Assembly: GCA_038200435.1 (NCBI GenBank) | Contig: JBBPXY010000052.1 | Location: 1 to 28,529, forward strand | DNA from: JBBPXY01 sp038200435 | Lineage (GTDB): Bacteria; Actinomycetota; Thermoleophilia; Solirubrobacterales; Solirubrobacteraceae | Length of the DNA: 28,529 nt | Direction of reading: 5' to 3' | Shown: positions 22,722 through 28,529 of the stretch, in pieces | Numbering within the stretch: position 1 is the first letter of the stretch | How the letters are laid out: every line of letters starts with the position of its first letter | The notes under the pieces: model-generated | Databases searched by the model: none | What the model was told of the DNA's origin: nothing | What the model saw: only the letters and a program-made list of their open reading frames with translations | Made by a program: the position numbers and the translations under genes

Positions 22722-24272
22722 TTGCGACAGCTGACGAGCCTTGACGCGCAATTCCTTGCGCTCGAGTCCGCGCGGCAGAGCGGGCACGTCGCCGGGGTGG
22801 CCGTTCTCGACCCGACGACGGCACCCGGCGGTTCGCTCACCGTCGAGGACATCCAGCAGCTGCTGATCGAGCGCCTGCCGCTGCTCCCTCCCCTGCGCTG
22901 GCGTCTGGCCGAGGTGCCGCTCGGGCTCGACTACCCGTACTGGGTCGACGACACCGACTTCGACCTGCACTTCCACGTGCGCGAGATCGCCCTGCCCTCA
23001 CCCGGCACCGACAAGCAGCTGGGCGAGCAGGTGGCGCGCATCGTCTCGCGTCCGCTCGATCGGGCCCGTCCGCTGTGGGAGCTCTACCTGATCCACGGAC
23101 TCGAGTCGGGGCACCTGGCGATGCTCACGAAGATCCATCACGCACTCGTCGACGGGCTGTCGGGCGCTGAGATCATGGGCCTGCTGCTCGACCTGAGCCC
23201 GGAGGGACGGGAGCTGCCCAAGCCCGAAGGCGACGGCATCGCCGAGCAGGCTCCGAGCGGTCTCGAGATGGTCGCGCGCGGGCTGATGGGGCTGCCGCGC
23301 TACCCGCTGCGCGCCCTGCGCGCGCTGCCGACGACCATTCCAAACCTGCAGGAAACACCCTTTGGCACCATCCCGGGCGCGGAGACGGTCGGACAGATCG
23401 CGGGACGCGTCAAGAGCCTCATCGACGGGGGAGACCGCGCCGCGCGCAACGACCTGCACGCCCCGCGCACGGCATTCAACGGCCGGATCTCGCCGCACCG
23501 CCGGTTCGCCTTCGGGCAGGTATCGCTCGACGAGGTGAAGGAAGTCAAGAACCACTACGGCGTCACCGTCAACGACGTCATCGTGTCGATGTGCGCCGGC
23601 GCCGTACGCCGCTGGCTGCTCGAACACGACGACATGCCCGACGAGCCGCTGGTCGCCCAGATCCCGGTCTCCGTGCGCACCGAGGAGCAGGCCGGCACGT
23701 ATGGCAACCGGATCATGCTGATGAGCGCGCCGCTCTTCACCAACGAGGCCTATCCCGTCGAGCGCCTCGTGCGCACCCACGATGCGCTCAAGGTCATGAA
23801 GGACCGGCACAAGGCGTTGCCGGCCGGCCTGCTTCAGGACGTCAATCACTTCATTCCTCCGGCCGTCTTCTCGCGAGCGGCGAAGCTCACGTTCTCCCTG
23901 GCGGGCAGCGGCGCGGCGCGGCCGGCGTGGAACCTGGTGATCTCGAACGTGCCGGGGCCGCCGATCCCCCTGTACCTGGCGGGCGCCCAGCTGCAGGCCA
24001 ACTACCCGGTGTCCGTGATCACGGACGGCATGGGGCTCAACATCACGGTGATGAGCTACATGGGCCATCTCGACTTCGGCCTCGTCGCCGATCGCGAGCA
24101 GATCCCCGACCTCTGGTGCATGCTCGAGTGGCTCGAGGACGAGCTCTTTGCGCTGCGGCCGGAGCCGGCCCGCAAGCCGGCTGCAAAGAAGAAGCCGGCG
24201 CCGGCCGCTAAGAACGGCGCGGGCGCCAAAGGGCGTCGTCGCCCAGAGCGACTCGCTCAATCCCGCTCCTAG
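22722..24272 (+). CDS. Wax ester synthase/diacylglycerol acyltransferase (WS/DGAT)
   Basis: 516 residues from TTG 22722, supported by GGAG 5 nt upstream and by the family-typical start RQLTSLDAQFLALE. The acyltransferase motif HHALVDG is at 139-145; the C-terminal half has NDVIVSMCAGAVRRWLL, NRIMLMSAPL and NLVISNVPGPPIPLYLAGA. It esterifies acyl-CoA with long-chain alcohols or diacylglycerol at the membrane to make storage lipid. The C-terminal ~35 residues form a Lys/Ala/Pro-rich tail (KPAAKKKPAPAAK) beyond the usual end; it is partly encoded where the gene overlaps the opposite-strand DsbA-fold gene by 65 nt. Confidence 0.95.
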   Translation: MRQLTSLDAQFLALESARQSGHVAGVAVLDPTTAPGGSLTVEDIQQLLIERLPLLPPLRWRLAEVPLGLDYPYWVDDTDFDLHFHVREIALPSPGTDKQLGEQVARIVSRPLDRARPLWELYLIHGLESGHLAMLTKIHHALVDGLSGAEIMGLLLDLSPEGRELPKPEGDGIAEQAPSGLEMVARGLMGLPRYPLRALRALPTTIPNLQETPFGTIPGAETVGQIAGRVKSLIDGGDRAARNDLHAPRTAFNGRISPHRRFAFGQVSLDEVKEVKNHYGVTVNDVIVSMCAGAVRRWLLEHDDMPDEPLVAQIPVSVRTEEQAGTYGNRIMLMSAPLFTNEAYPVERLVRTHDALKVMKDRHKALPAGLLQDVNHFIPPAVFSRAAKLTFSLAGSGAARPAWNLVISNVPGPPIPLYLAGAQLQANYPVSVITDGMGLNITVMSYMGHLDFGLVADREQIPDLWCMLEWLEDELFALRPEPARKPAAKKKPAPAAKNGAGAKGRRRPERLAQSRS

Positions 24273-25095
24273 CCACCAGCTCGATCAGAGCGGCCTCGGC
24301 CGCGGCGCGGTCGGGCGCGTCGTTGGCCGCCGTCAGGACGGCGGCGACTTCTTGAGTGGTAAGACCCTCGGGAAAGTGCTCCAGTAGTTCGCCGACCTCG
24401 GCGGGTGGGGCCTCGCGCGACAGCGTCGGGTCGAGGTTGGCGAGCAGCACGTCGTAGGCCTCGACGGGCTGGAAGCCGCCCGCCTCGAGGCTGCGTTCTG
24501 CCGCGGTGAAGATCAGGGAAGGAGCCGTGTAGCGCACGGGGCCGTCGGTGGCGGCGGCCTTGCCCTGAAACTCGGTCGGGCTGCCAGCGGCGGTACGCGC
24601 CTCGGCGCGGTCGGCCTGGTAGGCCGCCTCGACGGCGTCGTCATCGCTGGCTCCAAGGACGGCTGGCACATCGAGCCCGGCCACGTGCCCGAGCGCCTCG
24701 GTGATGCCGTCCGGCTCATCGAGCAGGAGCGTCGTGTTGAACCAAGCGAACTGAAGCGCGCGAAACGCCTCCCACTCGCGTGCCGGGTCACTGAGGCGTA
24801 CTGCGACGAGCGCGCGGCAAGCACGGCCCGTGCCCAGCATGCGGGCTCGCGGCGCGACCGCGAAAGGCATGCCAAAGTGCCGGAAGCGCTGGTAGCCGAG
24901 CGCGGCACGCGCGGGGGTGTAGCCCCGCTCTTCGTACACCCGGCCGCTCTCGGTCAATCCGATCGTGACGAGGCGCCAGTTGAGCTGGTCGCCATAGCGC
25001 CAGCGCAGCACCGCCAGCGCGGGGCTGACCGAGTACGCCCAGGGGCAGCCGGGGTCGGAGAAGTGGGTGACGGCGACGCGCGCGGTGCGATCCAT
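24208..25095 (-). CDS. DsbA-family thioredoxin-fold oxidoreductase-like protein
   Basis: 295 residues from ATG 25095. The thioredoxin-fold start is VAVTHFSDPGCPWAYS, with Cys17 in CPWA instead of CxxC. Then come an all-helical insertion (FRALQFAWFNTTLLLDEPDG), TAPSLIF with the cis-Pro loop region, and a helical C-terminal tail. FrnE and 2-hydroxychromene isomerase-like proteins share this plan. Loss of the second active-site Cys suggests glutathione- or mycothiol-type chemistry or isomerase activity rather than dithiol exchange. There is no signal peptide, so it is cytoplasmic. Its 3' end overlaps the WS/DGAT 3' end by 65 nt. TACCTT lies 6 nt before the ATG. Confidence 0.85.
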   Translation of the reverse strand: MDRTARVAVTHFSDPGCPWAYSVSPALAVLRWRYGDQLNWRLVTIGLTESGRVYEERGYTPARAALGYQRFRHFGMPFAVAPRARMLGTGRACRALVAVRLSDPAREWEAFRALQFAWFNTTLLLDEPDGITEALGHVAGLDVPAVLGASDDDAVEAAYQADRAEARTAAGSPTEFQGKAAATDGPVRYTAPSLIFTAAERSLEAGGFQPVEAYDVLLANLDPTLSREAPPAEVGELLEHFPEGLTTQEVAAVLTAANDAPDRAAAEAALIELVARSGIERVALGDDALWRPRRS

Positions 25096-25101
25096 GAGCG
25101 G

Positions 25102-25107
25102 AAGGTA
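25102..25107 (-). promoter_or_regulatory. Candidate -10 box (TACCTT) for leaderless start at 25095
   Basis: On the minus strand TACCTT is followed by 6 nt and then the ATG, with no ribosome site. Confidence 0.4.
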
Positions 25108-25257
25108 GTAGTTGCCTGAGCTCGGGTCGCGACCCTGCCCCCGCCGTGCGGCTACCCGCACTCGGATATGCATGGCATCCTCACGGCCCCGGGGCCCGGC
25201 CCGGCTGGAAGCCTTCTCACCGTGACCCGCCCCGCCCCTGCCGAAAGGACCGCCCCG

Positions 25258-25608
25258 ATGCAATCCCGCCGCCTCCTCCTCGCCTTAGTCCGTGCGGCCG
25301 CCGTGCCCACGGCCGGCAGCCTCGCCGTGCTCCCGCTCGCCGGCTGCTCATCGGCCAAGACGATCTCCAAGGACAGGGTGGCCGCCCAGGCCCAGACCAA
25401 ATTCGACGAGCTCGCCCGCTCGAAAGGCCAGGCGGGGTTCCCGAAGGTCGTCTGCCCGAGCGACCTGACGGCCAAGGCCGGTCAGACCACGCGCTGCTCG
25501 GCGACCGGTCCGGACGGCACGCTCGGCATCACTGTGAAGGTAACCGGCGTCAACGGCTCGAAGGCGCACCTGAACTTCAAGGGCGACGACCACCTCACGA
25601 AGAAGTAG
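25258..25608 (+). CDS. DUF4333-domain lipoprotein
   Basis: 116 residues from ATG 25258, with AAAGGA upstream. The signal peptide (QSRRLLLALVRAAAV) ends in the lipobox LAGC, with Cys30 to be lipidated. The mature part has ISKDRVAAQAQTKFDEL, VVCPSDLTAKAGQTTRCSA with a Cys pair, and GTLGITVKVTGVNG, which fits the actinobacterial DUF4333 domain. It is probably an envelope-facing small lipoprotein of unknown function. A longer 146-residue reading exists but bypasses the natural signal peptide. Confidence 0.87.
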   Translation: MQSRRLLLALVRAAAVPTAGSLAVLPLAGCSSAKTISKDRVAAQAQTKFDELARSKGQAGFPKVVCPSDLTAKAGQTTRCSATGPDGTLGITVKVTGVNGSKAHLNFKGDDHLTKK

Positions 25609-25652
25609 GGCGCTTAGGCGGGCGTCAATGAGGAGCCCCAACCGGTGTCGGA

Positions 25653-25687
25653 TACCGGAGGCATCCGGTAGGAGGTCGGAAACCGAC
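25653..25687. terminator. Two hairpins between convergent lipoprotein and BI-1 genes
   Basis: TACCGGA-GGCA-TCCGGTA (25653-25670) is a perfect 7-bp stem with a tetraloop; GTCGG-AAA-CCGAC (25675-25687) follows. They lie between two facing stop codons and can terminate both strands. Confidence 0.6.
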
Positions 25688-25726
25688 GCGATATCGGACG
25701 ACGTTCGTTCGCCCGCGGGGCTCTGC

Positions 25727-26416
25727 CTAGCTGCGGAAGATGTTGAGAAGCGACAAGAAGATGTTCACGATCGACACGAAGATCCCTGTCGCCAGCCAGA
25801 TCGCGTCGTTCTCCGTGCCGTGCCGGCGCAGGAAGTTGAAGTTGACGAGGATGAGGAGCGCGGAGACGCCGCCGATGATGATCGACAGGATCGGGTTGCC
25901 GCCGGAGCCCGAAATGACCAGCACGAACGACACGATCACCGCTCCGAAGACGATGAGCGACAGCGGCCGCATCCACCGGGCGAGGTCCTTGCTCAGCCCG
26001 AGGCCGAGAGCGCCCATGCCGAGCACGATCAGCGCGGTCGCCCCCGCGGACTGCGTCACCGAAGCGGGATCGTTGGCGACGAGGTAGGACAGGACCGGGC
26101 CGAGGCCGAGGCCGATAACCAGTGCCGTGGCGAAGAGCCAGCCCATCGCGAAGGACCCGACGCGGAAGCGCCTCCCGGCGAACGAGGACACCATCAACAT
26201 CCCGAACCCGACGAACCCGAGGATGCGCGCGGTGTTGAACGCGAGGTGCTTGCCCGCGTAGGTGCCGAGGACCAGGAACCCGAGCGCGAGCGCGACGAGG
26301 AACATGACCTGCCCGAGCAGGGTCGCGGTGCTTGTGCGCGAGCGCGCACCGGCGGGAGAGTATGTGGCGGAAAAGTCGTTCACGAGCGCTCCAGATAGTC
26401 GCGGAAGATCAAGCAT
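25727..26416 (-). CDS. Bax inhibitor-1/YccA family membrane protein
   Basis: 229 residues with about seven hydrophobic segments, starting after GQVMFLVALALGFLVLG. The BI-1 family pattern is visible: ILGFVGFGMLMVSSF, FATALVIGLGLGPVLSYL, ATALIVLGMGALGL, and the C-terminal NDAIWLATGIFVSIVNIFLSLLNI. The family forms pH-sensitive calcium leak channels in some members; the role here is unknown. ATG 26416 (GGAG 8 nt upstream) is used. GTG 26383, also with GGAG 5 nt upstream, would give a start MNDFSATYSP and may be the real one. Confidence 0.92.
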   Translation of the reverse strand: MLDLPRLSGALVNDFSATYSPAGARSRTSTATLLGQVMFLVALALGFLVLGTYAGKHLAFNTARILGFVGFGMLMVSSFAGRRFRVGSFAMGWLFATALVIGLGLGPVLSYLVANDPASVTQSAGATALIVLGMGALGLGLSKDLARWMRPLSLIVFGAVIVSFVLVISGSGGNPILSIIIGGVSALLILVNFNFLRRHGTENDAIWLATGIFVSIVNIFLSLLNIFRS

Positions 26417-26457
26417 TTTAGGCGCTCCGGGTCCAGATACGCGACACTGTGAACGCG

Positions 26458-26877
26458 ATGCCCTCCCTCCCCGTCACCGGCGGCTGCGGCTGTGGCGCCG
26501 TCCGCTTCGAGATCGACGCGCCCCTCAAGGCGGCCGGCTACTGCCACTGCACTCGGTGCCAGCGCCGCTCCGGAACCGCGGTGCAGGCCTCCGCCCTGGC
26601 CGAGCCCGGCTCCTTCCGCGTCGTCTCGGGGGAGGAGCACCTGGGTCGCTGGGCGCCCGGAGAGGGCTTCGAGAAGGTGTTCTGCGATCGGTGCGGCTCC
26701 GCGGTGTTCGGAGAGAACCCTGAAGACCGCAACGTCGTGACGGTGCGCATGGGCGCGTTCGACGAGGATCCCGGCGTCCGCCCGGCCATGCGCCAGTTCG
26801 TTGCCTACGCCGCCCCCTGGGAGCCGATCCCTGACGACGGTCTGCCGCGCTTTGACGAACGCGCCCCCGCGTCATGA
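26458..26877 (+). CDS. GFA/CENP-V-type zinc-binding protein
   Basis: 139 residues from ATG 26458; GTG 26449 would add three. The GFA zinc ligands are all present: GGCGCGAVRF (Cys10, Cys12), CHCTRCQRRSG (Cys29, Cys31, Cys34) and FCDRCGS (Cys76, Cys79). Proteins of this family are annotated as glutathione-dependent formaldehyde-activating enzymes, but most members have unknown substrates, and actinobacteria lack glutathione. Its stop overlaps the next start as ATGA. Confidence 0.92.
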   Translation: MPSLPVTGGCGCGAVRFEIDAPLKAAGYCHCTRCQRRSGTAVQASALAEPGSFRVVSGEEHLGRWAPGEGFEKVFCDRCGSAVFGENPEDRNVVTVRMGAFDEDPGVRPAMRQFVAYAAPWEPIPDDGLPRFDERAPAS

Positions 26878-28310
26878 GCTTGCGTCGCGCCGTGATGGCC
26901 GCAGCCATCGCCCTCGCCACGACCGGCTCACTGCCGGATGCGGCCCGCGCGCAACCGGCAGACGACATCTGCGCGGGCGCCAGCCCGACCTCGGCGTTCT
27001 GCGTCGGGCAGCAGAAGCTGGCCGAAGCGGCAGCCGCGGAGTGCAAGCGCCTCGGGCGCCCGGCAAGCCAGTGCACGCTGCCGATCGGTCACCAGGTGGG
27101 TGACGACATCGCGCGCAACTACCAGCGCACCTGGCTGCATCGCGCGGCCGCGTTCCAGTACCGGCTGGGCGATCCCGTCTCCTTCGACAGCGCCCAGTGG
27201 CTCGGCACCCACAACTCGTTCAACAGCGTGAACGACTCGCCCACCGCGTCGCACACCGACTCGAATCAGCAGCTCTCGCTCACCGAGCAGCTCGACGTCG
27301 ACGTGCGTGCGCTCGAGCTCGATCTCCACTACATCCCGAGTGCGGCGGCGGGCGGCGCCAAGGCCGTAGTCGTCTGCCACGGCCGCGGCCCCGACCAGGC
27401 CAACGCCGGCTGCACCAACGAGCCTCTCTTCTCGCAGGTGTTGCCGCGCATCGCGAACTGGTTGAAGCAGCCGGCCCGCAAGCGCGAGGTGATCCTGCTC
27501 TACCTCGAAGACGAGCTCAGAGACCCCGCAGGGTACGCGCAGACCGTGCAGCAGCTCGACAACGTCTTGCGCGGGCCCGGCGGTAAGTCGCTCATCTACA
27601 AGCCGAGCCGGTCGAAGTTCACCTCAAAGGGCTGCGCGAACCTGCCGCTCGGGCTCGACCGCGAGGACGTGCGCGAGCGCGGGGCTCAGGTCGTGCTCGT
27701 CGGCAACTGCCGCTCGGGTTGGGCTCCAGACGTCTTCGGGTGGGACGACGTGCACCTCGAGAGCGGATCCACGCCGAAGTACCGCCCGTTCCCCGGCTGC
27801 GATGCGACATACTCCCGCAGCGATTACCGCACCAAGCTCGTGCGCTACTACGAGGACAGCACGTTCGTGTCCGCCGCGATCGACCCGACCAGCACCCCGG
27901 CGGAGCACAACGCCGACCGCCTGACGCCGCCCCGGGTCTCCGCCATGACTCGCTGCGGAGTGAATCTGTTCGGCTTCGATCAGCTGCTGCCGGGCGACGG
28001 ACGAATTGATGCCTCCATCTGGAGCTGGGCGCCGGGCGAGCCGAACGCCGCGCGCGGACATTGCGCCTTCCAGCGCGCCGACGGCCGTTGGGTCGCCCGC
28101 GCGTGCGTGGCAAAGCGCCGCGCGGCCTGCCACTCCGCGCGCGGTTGGTCGCTCACCCGCACCGCGGTCTACTACCACCGCGCTCCGGCCGCGTGCCGTG
28201 CTCGCCACGCCCGGTTCGACGTCCCGCGCACGGGAGAAGAGAACTCTCTCCTGCGTCGCGCCGCCGGGAAGACCGGCGTGTGGCTGCACTATCGGCTGCC
28301 GCCGGCTTAG
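26874..28310 (+). CDS. Secreted PLC-like phosphodiesterase with possible C-type-lectin-like tail
   Basis: 478 residues, overlapping the GFA-type gene by 4 nt (ATGA). A signal peptide (SLRRAVMAAAIALATTGS ... ARAQP) precedes a short Cys-containing region. A PLC-like TIM barrel follows: LGTHNSFNSV (His113), VRALELDLHYIP (Glu148, Asp150), VVVCHGRG (His169), EVILLYLEDEL. These correspond to the metal/substrate sites of the PI-PLC X-like superfamily. Residues ~380-478 carry SWAPGEPNAARGHCAF, GRWVARACVAKRRAAC and a closing VWLHYRLP, reminiscent of C-type-lectin-like folds (EPN-type loop, Trp, paired Cys). It probably acts on phospholipid or a related phosphodiester outside the cell. Confidence 0.85.
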   Translation: MSLRRAVMAAAIALATTGSLPDAARAQPADDICAGASPTSAFCVGQQKLAEAAAAECKRLGRPASQCTLPIGHQVGDDIARNYQRTWLHRAAAFQYRLGDPVSFDSAQWLGTHNSFNSVNDSPTASHTDSNQQLSLTEQLDVDVRALELDLHYIPSAAAGGAKAVVVCHGRGPDQANAGCTNEPLFSQVLPRIANWLKQPARKREVILLYLEDELRDPAGYAQTVQQLDNVLRGPGGKSLIYKPSRSKFTSKGCANLPLGLDREDVRERGAQVVLVGNCRSGWAPDVFGWDDVHLESGSTPKYRPFPGCDATYSRSDYRTKLVRYYEDSTFVSAAIDPTSTPAEHNADRLTPPRVSAMTRCGVNLFGFDQLLPGDGRIDASIWSWAPGEPNAARGHCAFQRADGRWVARACVAKRRAACHSARGWSLTRTAVYYHRAPAACRARHARFDVPRTGEENSLLRRAAGKTGVWLHYRLPPA

Positions 28311-28529
28311 TCTTCCCCCGCGAGTCGCGCGATGCCGGGCCACAGCAGGTCGAAGGAGAGCGACTCGACCGCCGCCCGCTCAACGTCACGGTGCGACCAC
28401 CACCAGCCGGCCAGACCGTTGAGAGCCGACTTGGCGAGCTCAGCGACCATCGCCTGGGCCTGCGTCTCGGAGACGCCGGCCGGCACGATGATGCGCCCCG
28501 CGCGCGCGCCGAAGACTTCTGCCAGCCGC
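28307..28529 (-). CDS. TetR-family transcriptional regulator, C-terminal part
   Basis: The minus-strand frame is open from the window edge to TAA at 28307. It reads RLAEVFGARAGRIIVP, then SETQAQAMVAELAKSAL, NGLAGWWWSHRDVERAAVE and SFDLLWPGIARLAGED. The GLAGWWW...DLLWPG ending is typical of the ligand-binding domain of TetR regulators; the helix-turn-helix half lies outside the window. It converges on, and overlaps by 4 nt, the PLC-like gene. Confidence 0.75.
   Translation of the reverse strand, partial: RLAEVFGARAGRIIVPAGVSETQAQAMVAELAKSALNGLAGWWWSHRDVERAAVESLSFDLLWPGIARLAGED

Noticed and set aside
22112..24260. Long minus-strand frames (246 and 420 codons)
   Set aside because: Antisense to CorA and WS/DGAT, both with full family motifs.

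Overview
The window is GC-rich actinobacterial chromosome. It has dense codirectional gene pairs, frequent GTG/TTG starts, stop/start overlaps (ATGA, GTGA, TGATG) and several starts that look leaderless. The gene set (collagen-like Gly-X-Y proteins, a GGDEF/HD-GYP protein, an NlpC/P60 wall hydrolase, WS/DGAT, orphan AbiEi/DUF559 protein, alpha/beta-hydrolase-cyclase fusion, DUF4333 lipoprotein) fits Thermoleophilia/Solirubrobacterales best. That placement is inference from content, not a computed phylogeny. No mobile element, CRISPR array or phage gene was seen.

Layout. (1) 1-4727, minus strand: a three-gene unit of two paralogous secreted collagen-like proteins flanking a membrane GGDEF+HD-GYP cyclic-di-GMP protein. 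(2) 4849-7509: a large anchored wall enzyme (lytic transglycosylase, degenerate LytM/M23-like part, NlpC/P60). (3) 7675-11448: cold-shock protein, then a probable membrane-lipid block (LPG-synthase C-domain protein, 90-aa unknown, fatty acid hydroxylase, acyl-CoA synthetase). (4) 11513-15433: orphan AbiEi/DUF559 protein, two tRNA-Ser genes (GGA and CGA), small unknown genes, an alpha/beta-hydrolase plus class III cyclase gene broken by two single-base frameshifts, and tadA. (5) 15537-18192: secreted subtilase, universal stress protein, PHP-type CpsB/YwqE phosphatase. (6) 18176-22684: a lactate 2-monooxygenase-like FMN enzyme coupled to a 28-residue membrane peptide, a MOSC and VOC protein pair, enoyl-CoA hydratase and CorA. 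(7) 22722-28529: WS/DGAT, a DsbA-fold protein overlapping it tail to tail, DUF4333 lipoprotein, Bax inhibitor-1 family protein, GFA-type zinc protein, secreted PLC-like protein with a possible lectin-like tail, and the C-terminal end of a TetR regulator.

The most system-like part is the left end, where a dual-domain c-di-GMP enzyme is embedded between two duplicated collagen-like surface protein genes next to a large peptidoglycan hydrolase. This suggests a regulated surface-fibre or matrix locus. Other points of interest are the 28-aa membrane peptide, a run of TANNNT boxes 6-8 nt before start codons (leaderless mRNAs), and three single-base frame disruptions that may be assembly errors or real decay.
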